Part shown: positions 57,030-64,000 of the stretch, piece after piece
How the letters are laid out: the number at the start of each line of letters is the position of its first letter
How positions within the stretch are numbered: the first letter of the stretch is position 1
Source of the DNA: Ceratobasidium sp. AG-K
Taxonomy: Eukaryota > Basidiomycota > Agaricomycetes > Cantharellales > Ceratobasidiaceae
NCBI GenBank assembly: GCA_037039685.1
Contig: JAWNGF010000003.1
Coordinates: 1,922,001 to 1,986,000 of the forward strand
DNA length: 64,000 nucleotides
Direction: 5' to 3'
Translations under genes and position numbers: made by a program
The notes under the pieces: generated by a model
What the model saw: only the letters and a program-made list of their open reading frames with translations
Told to the model about the DNA's origin: nothing
Database searches by the model: none

Positions 57030-60000
57030 TTTAGAGCGTGGAGTGTGTAGAGCAAGTTGGATAGTGCACAAGTTTTGCAAGTTGGGTAGTTTTTGTGTTG
57101 AGCTCTCCCTTTTATACCCTTTGGTTTGTAGTTCAAGGGTGTTGGCGCTCCTGGGAATTCCTTCAGAAACTTCCTCATGATTCCTCCAAGATGTCCAAAA
57201 TCTTCTGCCCATTGTTCCGTGTCTTTGTTAGCATTGTATCCCTTCCATCTGACCCTGTAGAAAAGCCCTTCCTTTGTCATTTTCCAATTCACAATTTTCT
57301 CCACTTCATATTCTTCCTCCCCTTCTTCTGTTTTCACCGGTGGAGGTCGGGGTTGGTTCCTTTGGAAATTATCGTCTTCCTTGTAAGGGCTAAGCAGGTT
57401 GCTATGGAAAACAGGGTCTATCTTCATTGTCTTTGGAAGATCCAATTCAAAGGCATGGCTAGAGACAATTTTTCTGACTTTGAATGGGCCGTGTTTTCTG
57501 TTGTCAAGTTTCTTGTTGGATTGGTCTGTTTTTATGTTTTGCCCATGTAGCCAAACTAGATCTCCCTCCGTGTATTTGGGTGGTTGGCCATCCTCCGTCT
57601 TGTTTCTATGCCATTCCATGGCTGCTTTGGATTTGTCCCACACTTTCTGCCAAATGTCTGCTTTGTTGTTTGCTTCTGGAGTGGTTGTTTCCTTTGTTGA
57701 AATGTTCCAAAGGGGTTCCCTGCTGTAGATGATTTTGAAAGGAGTTTTCCCCGTGATGCTATGCCTTTGGTTATTGTAGCAGAATTCTGCAATGGGTAGA
57801 AGTCTGGCCCAATTATCTTGTTGGTGATTTACAAACATTTGTAACCAGGCTTCCAGCCACTGGTTTATTTGTTCCATTATTCCATCGGTCTGAGGATGGT
57901 ATGCTGTGCTGAAGCTTGGTGTGATATTGATCTTCTCGTATAGGGCCTTTAGAAATTTGCTGTTGAACGTTGTTCCCCTATCTGATACCGTACTTTGTGG
58001 GAAACCGTGAAGCTTCCATATATTCTCCAAGAAAATTTTGGCCAATTGTTCTGCTGTTGTTGATTCCTTGCAGGGTATGAAATGTGCCATGCAAGAGAAT
58101 TGATCTACAACCACCAATATGCTGTCACTCCCATGTGACTTAGGAAGTTTGGTAATGAAGTCGTATGCAATTTCTTCCCATGGGCCCTTTGGGATCTCCA
58201 GTGGTTTCAGTGGTACGTGAGTTTTTGTTCCCTTTGCCCTCTGGCATTGTTCGCATGAGTCCATGTATTTGTTCACCATGGATTTTAATCCTGGCCAGTA
58301 GTATCTTCTTGAGATAAGTTCCAGTGTGCGTGCGTGTCCTTGGTGACTGGCTATTGGTGAGTCATGGTGTATTCTCATGATCTTCAACCTTGTGTCCTTG
58401 TCTTCCGGTACATAGATTCTCCCATCAAACCAGAGAAGGTTTTCTTCAAAATTGTACTTCTTGATTCCTTGTTGCACTGATTTTGGCAGATCCTCCTTCT
58501 TTTTGCATAGTTCTATGATTTGGCTAATGCTTTCGTCTTCCGCTTGCACTTCTCTGATGTCTGCAATGATATCGAATTTCATGTCTCCAGAGAACCCCCT
58601 GAATTGTTCCTCCTTAATCATTACTTGTTCTGCTGTTGGAATGTTGCTATGGTCGCTCCTTCTGGACAGTAGATCTGGTTTTGTCGAAAAGATGCCAGGT
58701 TGGTACACAATTTTGAAGTTGTAGGATGCCAGAATGTGGTGCCACCAAGCATGACGTCTGTTGAAGGTTGTTGCCTTCTTCCAATATTGCAGATTTTGGT
58801 GATCGGTGTAGATTGTGATAGGTTCTTTTGTTCCTTCCAGGTGCAAACGCCAGTGTTTGAGTGCTTCTATGATTGCCATGAGTTCCTTGTCATGCACGTC
58901 GTAATTTAACTGTGCTTGATTGAAGGATTTTGATAGGAAAGCAATTGGATGTAGGAATCCGTCTTCCTGTTTTTGCAAAAGGATGGCGCCCATTGCCACA
59001 CCACTTGCGTCGGTCTCCAAGATGTAAGGTTTTTCTGGATCAGGATGTTGCAATAAAGGTTCCTTGCAGATCTCCGATTTGAGGTTGTTGAAGGCGTCCT
59101 GTTGTTCTTGTTCCCATTGCCATTTCATGTCCTTCCTTGTTAATGTAGTGAGGGGTTTGGCTAACCCGCTGAAGTTTGGAATGAAACGTCTGTAGAAGTT
59201 TGCAAATCCCAAGAAAGCTTGCACTTGTTTGACCGTTTTTGGTTCTTTCCATTCCTTGATAGCTTTGACCTTTTCCTCTTGCATAGAGATTCCTTCTTTG
59301 CTGATGCGGATTCCAGTGTAAACCAGTTTCTTGACAAAGAACTTGCATTTAGGGAGTTTGGCAAAGAGACTGTTTTCCAGTAGGACCTTGAGTACCTTTC
59401 AAACGTCTTCCACATGCTGCTTTCTGTCTTTGGAGAAGATAAGGATGTCATCAATGTAGACAATGACGCATATGTCCATCAGGTTGTGGAAAATGTGATT
59501 CATGTATTGTTGGAAAGTAGCTGGTGCATTTTTTAGTCCAAATGGCATTACAATGTACTCGAATAGCCCTTCCTTGGTTTGGAAGGCAGTTTTCCATTCG
59601 TCACCTTCCTTAATGCGGATATTGTTGAATCCCATGCGCAGGTCTATTTTTGAGAAGATTTTTGCGTCCTTGATTTTGTCTAAGAGGTCTTCCATAAGTG
59701 GCATAGGAAATTGGTTGTCCTTTGTTATCTCATTCATTGGGCCAAAGTGCTGTACCAGCCTAAGTTCTGGGGGCTTTTTGGGGTTCTTTGGATCTTGACC
59801 TTTTTTGACAAAGAAGGTGGCCGCTGCTACTGGTGATTTGCTTGGTTGGATCTTTCCTGCGGCTAGTTCCTTGTCAAGGTACTTCCTAAGAGCAATGGAT
59901 TCCGCGGGTGAAAGTGGAATTGGTCTAGCCAGTTTAGGAAGATCCGATCCTTCAATCAGGTCAATAAAACAGTCATATGCTTGATGGTCTGGTATGCGTT

Positions 60001-60493
60001 TGAACTTCTCCTCACTAAAAACTTCCTTGAAGTCCTTGAATTCTTCCAGTATGTCGTCAATTTCCCCTGTCTTGCCCATGATGTGGTCTGTCCTCCATGT
60101 CATAGTTTTTGAGCGCCAGTCAATGATTGGGGTAGCTTCTTCTAACCACCCTAGTCCTAAGATAAGATGTGTATCCCCAGTCGGCATAGCAAAGAAATTC
60201 TGCCTAAAGCTTTTCCCTTCCAGGTCAAACTTTAGATTGGCCCTGAATTGGATTTGATGTGGTAATTCTTTTCCCTGAATCCCAATGACTTTCCTGGGTG
60301 TTGGTAACTCGATTAGTGGTATGGCGTTTGAGCATGCCCAGGTAATGTCAATAAAGTTTTTTGAAGCGCCTGAGTTGATAAGGGTGGGAATGGGTTCTGT
60401 GATTCCAGTAACGTTTGTGTAGACAATTGTTGACTCTTTTGTTGCTTTAAGGTACATTGTTTCCAGTACTGGTTCCTTGGTCTCTCCACACAC
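57030..60493 (-). pseudogene. pol of chromovirus B (PR-RT-RH-IN-chromodomain), one TGA stop
   Basis: The frame starts near 60493 (MCGETKEPVLETMY). The protease site reads LINSGAS, with Asn in place of the catalytic Asp (element C has LIDSGAS). Reverse transcriptase has MPFGLKNAPATFQQYM and an intact YIDDILIFSKD. An in-frame TGA at 59399-59401 stops it after HVEDV; the same frame continues. RNase H (LETDASGVAMGAILLQ), the integrase zinc region (H, H, then CEQCQ), the DDE core (VSDRGTTF, AYHPQTDGIMEQ) and a chromodomain (about 57190-57320, YEVEKIVNWKMTKEGLFYRV) follow. The formal frame runs on to 56624, but the part after about 57030 is likely non-coding overlap with the accessory ORF. Confidence 0.85.
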
Positions 60494-62262
60494 AGTTAGA
60501 GGGAGACCTCATCTTTTCCCGACTCTGGTTTGCTCTCAAGTTTTCCCTTGCATCCCTTTAGGTTTGGTTCCTCCTTCTTCCATTCCTTTTCAGGGCATTT
60601 TGCTAGCAGGTGCTTGTCCGATCCACATTTTAGGCAACGTTTTGAGGAAATTCTTGCCTTGTATACGTCGTCAGTGTCACAACCCTAGTTGAACCTTGGA
60701 GGCCAAGACTCCACAGGCAGTGAGGATGGGGGTTGGGATGACGACAAAGGTTGAGTGTTATGGCACTTAGGCCTAAGTGAGTCACGCAATGAGTGATGGG
60801 GAATAGAACAAGAGAACAAGTCTTGTGGAGGCAAGACTTGTGTTGCTGGTATATATACTCGCTACTGTGGCTATGTACAATAGAGAGCAAGTGACAAGGG
60901 AAACCAAAAAGAGAGAAAGCAAGAGTCTGAGAGAAGGGGGACAGAACAAAGGAAATGTGATAAGTCCATGAGCACAAGGGAAACAAGGGAACAGGCCAGG
61001 CAGGCATGTCCCACGGTCAAGGCTTACATAAAGGCGACTAAATGCGCCAAGGTGAGAAGAACAAGACCAAACACAAGGCAACAAAACAACAAGAAGAGGA
61101 CAAGAAAAGGTTGTGACAGTCAGGAAGCCTCTTTGTGGAACTGGAGAATGCTGGAGTTGTCTTTCGTCCCGTGGTATTTTTGATGGATTGTAATTTCTGG
61201 TCAACAGAGATTGCAATTGAGATCCATCGGTCAAGAGATAGTTCTTGTTCTGTTCCGTCTTTGTTGATTAGGGTTAATTCAAATCGAGCTAGTTTGGTTT
61301 TAACTTCAGGTTTCAATCCTTCATTGAATTGGTTGATTAGGGCTTCCTGTCCCCAGTTAACGTCCACTGGGAGATATCGGAACTCTGACGCGTAGTTTGC
61401 TACTGAGTTGTTCTGTCTACATTTCCGGATATCCGCTTCGGCCTTTGCCTTTCTATTGGGGTCACTGAATTGCTCCATGAAGTGGGACTTGAAACTTTCC
61501 CATGAGATTAGGTTCTTGTTGTTTTCTCCTTTGTTCAGGGACCTTAGTAGCACTTGAGCCCAATGCATAGCGTCTTTATTTTCTGATTTGAAGTTGGCCA
61601 GTGCTTCACGGATTCTTTCTTTGTGGGAGTTGTATTGGTCTCCAAGTCAAACAAAGTAGCTCTCCATTTGTGTGATGAACATTTCGGCGCCTTCTCCTTT
61701 CTTCCCGTCAAAGGAATCTGGGCGCGTAACCTTAGGGCGACGTGTTCCTCCACTGGAGGTAGGGTTCTCAGTGAGTCATTGGAGTCTTTGTTCTAGTTCC
61801 TCAATCCTGGTAGATTCTGCTTCTGGGTGTGGTGGGGAATTTGATCATCTGGATGGATTCTCAGCATGTTGAGATGCTTTGTCTATTTCCTCTCGAAGGT
61901 TGTTGATGGCCTCTTGTATTATGGTGATTTTTGTGGTAGTAGCACTTCCTTCCTGTCGTAAATTTTCTAGCCCTTGAGTAACTGCCTTGTTCCATTCAAG
62001 CTGTCCTTGCCTAGTGGTATTGAGTTCTTTGTGTACATTGTTTACAAGTCCTTGTGTGTTTGTAACCTCATTTTGTAGTTGGGTTACGTCTTGACCAACT
62101 AGGAAGGTGTTATGTTCACTGTTTCTCGCGGCATTGAGAATATCCGTGAGGGTTCCTTGAAGGGTGTTGATGGAATTATTGAAGATCTGCTGGTTATTCG
62201 CTAAGACCTGAGTGGCCTGTTCTAACCCGTTGAGTCTTCTGTCAATCACTATTCTCATTCCA
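60494..62262 (-). pseudogene. gag of chromovirus B, with stops and an LTR insertion
   Basis: Reads on the minus strand: coiled coil (VIDRRLNGLEQATQVLAN), capsid region (SFDGKKGEGAEMFITQ, ISWESFKSHFMEQFSDPNRK, VNWGQEALINQFNEGLKPEV) and a zinc knuckle CLKCGSDKHLLAKC (CCHC). Three in-frame TGA stops lie at 61845-61847, 61776-61778 and 61647-61649. A 444-bp LTR interrupts it between STKRLPD and DVYKARISSK. The first residues of gag are missing at the junction with element C. Confidence 0.82.
60675..61118. mobile_element. Solo LTR inside gag of element B
   Basis: The insert has inverted ends TGTCACAACC / GGTTGTGACA (TG...CA) and is flanked by a perfect 5-bp duplication GTCAG (60670-60674 and 61119-61123). 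Removing it and one GTCAG restores the gag reading RLPD-DVYKARISS, matching RLPD-KVYKARMVS in element C. It contains a TATATATA stretch near 60851. It holds no internal element sequence, so it is a solo LTR. Its ends differ from those of the LTRs of A and B, so it belongs to another family. Confidence 0.88.
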
Positions 62263-62787
62263 TCAATGACCCTAACAAGAAGGCCAAGGCAGAGGCCAAT
62301 ATCCTAAAGAGCAAGCAGATCAACTTGGCAGCCAATTATGCAACGGAATTCCGCTTTCATATGGTTGATGTGAATTGGGGGGAAGAAGCTCTTATCAACC
62401 AATTCAAGGAAGGACTCAAGCCGGAAATCAAAACAGAATTGGCACAATTTGAACTCTCCCTTATCAACAAGGACGGAACCAAAAGGTGCCTTAACCTTAA
62501 TCAATGGATCACTCTTGCAATTTCTATTGATCAGAAATTGCAACAAATCAAGACCTCTACCGGAAAGAAAGCATCTCAATCAACCACTAGCGGACAGACC
62601 TCTACAAAGCGGTTGCCAGACAAAGTATACAAAGCAAGGATGGTGTCAAACCAATGCCTGAAGTGTGGACAAGAAGGACACTGTTCACTCAAATGCTTGT
62701 CCAAGGAGTGGATAACAGCTGAACCCAATGTAAAGGGAAGAGAAGCAACAATCATAGAAGAATTGGGAAAAGAAGGGGTCTCCCTCT
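62263..62787 (+). CDS. gag of chromovirus C, 3' part
   Basis: The plus-strand frame begins in mid-gag (DPNKKAKAEANILKSKQINL) and reads NYATEFRFHMVDVNWGEEAL, ASQSTTSGQTSTKRLPD, then a CCHC zinc knuckle CLKCGQEGHCSLKC, ending EELGKEGVSL with a stop at 62785-62787. The N-terminal half is absent because of the head-to-head junction with element B. About 100 residues of gag lie in neither A nor C. This frame has no internal stop. Confidence 0.75.
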
Positions 62788-62791
62788 AACT

Positions 62792-64000
62792 GTGTGGGGA
62801 GAGACCAAAGAACTGGCAATGTACTTTAGAGCAAACAAAGAATCCACAATTGTTTACAGCTATGTTGCCGGAATCACAGACCCAATTGCCACTCTTATTG
62901 ACTCTGGAGCCTCCCAAAATTTCATTGATAGTACTTGGGCCAGGAAGAATAACATTGCCTTGAGTGAGCTCCCTGTCCCTCAAAAGGTTATTGGAATACA
63001 AGGAAAGGAGCTGTCCCACACTATCCATTTCAAAACACGTATGGAGATAACGGTCAAAGGAAAAACGTTTAAAGAAGAATTCTTTGCTATGCCTACAGGC
63101 AACACAAACATCATCCTAGGACTTTCCTGGCTAGAAACTGCAAACCCTAGCATTGATTGGAAGCAAAGAAGCATCTCTTGGAGAGACAAGGAAATACACG
63201 GAAGAGAAGGATCCTTAGACCTTATTCCGGAGGAATTGAAGGAGTTTGAGGATGTGTTTAGTGAAGAAAGGTTTAAACGCATTCCGGATCACTGTCCTTA
63301 CAATTGTGCTATCGACTTCAAGGAGGGTGTGGAAGTTCCAAAGCCAGCAAGACCTATACCTTTATCCCCAGCCAAATCCATTGCAATGAGAGAGTACCTT
63401 GACAAAGAACTTGCCATGGGAAAAATCAGACCTAGCAAATCCCCAATAGCATTGGCATGTTTTTTTGTCAAAAAACCAGGCCCACTGGGGGGATTACAAC
63501 TGGTACAAGACCTACAACCCGTAAACGCCATCACAAAGGACAACAGATTCCCTATGCCCCTTATGGAAGACCTGCTTGACAAAATAAAGGATGCAAAAAT
63601 CTTCTCAAAAATCGACCTAAGGATGGGGTTCAATAACATCCACATCAGGGAAGGAGACAAATGGAATGGAAGACCGCGTTCAGAACAAAGGAAGGACTAT
63701 TCAAATATGTTGTCATGCCGTTTGGACTGAAAAACACACTGGCCACATTTCAACAATATATGAATCACATCTTCCACAACAAAATCAATGTGTGTGTCAT
63801 TGTTTATATTGACAACATCCTTGTCTTTTCAAAAACCCGTTCTCAACATGTGGTGGACCTACAAGAAGTACTTCAAATCCTGAAGGAAAACAACCTTTTT
63901 GCAAAGCTGCTGAAATGCAAGTTCTTCATCTCAGAACTGATTTACATGGGACTGAAGATCAGCAAGGAGGGCATATCCATGGACAAAGAAAAAATCAAGG
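62792..64000 (+). pseudogene. pol of chromovirus C (protease-RT), running off the window
   Basis: The frame starts just after gag (MWGETKELAMYFRANKEST). The protease motif LIDSGASQNFID is intact. Reverse transcriptase reads RLDKEL-like YLDKELAMGKIRPSKSPIA, NRFPMPLMEDLLDKIKDAK and FSKIDLRMGFNNIHIREGD. Near 63660 a five-base repeat (AATGG AATGG, so the reading KW-NG replaces KW-KT) shifts the frame and ends the first ORF at 63730. The second frame resumes TAFRTKEGLFKYVVMPFGL. The catalytic box reads YIDNILVFSK, with Asn in place of the second Asp, so this RT should be inactive. The element continues past the window end. Confidence 0.82.

Larger units (their letters stand above)
55744..62270 (-). 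mobile_element. Ty3/gypsy chromovirus B, 5'-truncated, reversed
   Basis: Element B is read on the minus strand: gag (about 62262-60494), protease, reverse transcriptase, RNase H, integrase, chromodomain, an accessory ORF, polypurine tract and 3' LTR. The 5' LTR and the first part of gag are missing: the sequence switches at about 62262-62276 into a plus-strand gag piece of element C. Gag carries a solo-LTR insertion and three TGA stops; pol has one TGA stop. It interrupts element A at 55743. Confidence 0.85.

Noticed and set aside
56624..57030. C-terminal extension of pol after the chromodomain
   Set aside because: It is Ser/Pro/Leu-rich and lies in the alternate frame of the accessory ORF that starts at 57011; it looks like frame overlap, not protein.
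1..64000. CRISPR arrays, bacterial operons, ribosome binding sites
   Set aside because: The window is clearly eukaryotic; no regularly spaced short repeats were seen.

Overview
The window is a piece of a filamentous basidiomycete nuclear genome, most likely an Agaricomycete. Genes are dense and split by many short GT-AG introns (about 35-60 bases), intergenic gaps are short, and the right end is filled by Ty3/gypsy chromoviruses. The gene set and retroelement style would fit Rhizoctonia/Ceratobasidium-like fungi, but that is inference. All gene names come from protein motifs read by eye; no search was run.

Layout. 1-860: 3' end of a KRE6/SKN1-type glucan synthesis gene (+). 1071-2464: LysM-domain protein (+). 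2772-5290: a tandem pair of unknown paralogues (+). 6051-7188: secreted M43 metalloprotease (+). 7627-8573: YIP1 (-), divergent from NSA2 (+, 8663-9711). 9916-11521: 2-oxoglutarate/Fe(II) dioxygenase (-). 12060-23280: the very large CSF1/BLTP1 bridge-like lipid-transfer gene (-). 23864-26049: a near-perfect 1.03-kb inverted repeat. 26821-28660: arrestin-like gene (+). 29211-30846: TDT-family transporter (-). 32272-33733: membrane protein (+). 33976-34518: A/B-barrel-like protein (-). 34545-38266: NPC1 sterol transporter (-), damaged and truncated at its C-terminus. 38499-40812: ankyrin protein (-). 40861-43345: sucrose/alpha-glucoside-type transporter (-). 43716-46259: DPH6 (-), sharing an 84-bp promoter with a STEEP1 homologue (+, 46344-47097). 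47389-48618: syntaxin-18/Ufe1 (+). 48724-49926: TVP38 (-). 50043-51263: CYC2-like reductase (+). 51341-53284: phenylalanyl-tRNA synthetase alpha (-). 53439 onward: BTB/POZ gene (+) interrupted by retroelements.

54147-64000 is a nested retrotransposon block: an LTR and gag start on +, a reversed element with its 3' LTR, an extra Trp-rich ORF, chromodomain pol and gag on -, a solo LTR with a 5-bp target duplication inside that gag, then a head-to-head junction into a third gag-pol piece on + that runs off the window.

Much of the content is cell-biological housekeeping: ER-Golgi traffic (YIP1, Ufe1, TVP38), sterol and lipid movement (NPC1, CSF1), and translation (NSA2, DPH6, FRS2). The most striking structures are the inverted repeat, the nested chromoviruses with an unexplained accessory ORF, and repeated single-base frame breaks in conserved genes, which may be consensus errors or real lesions.
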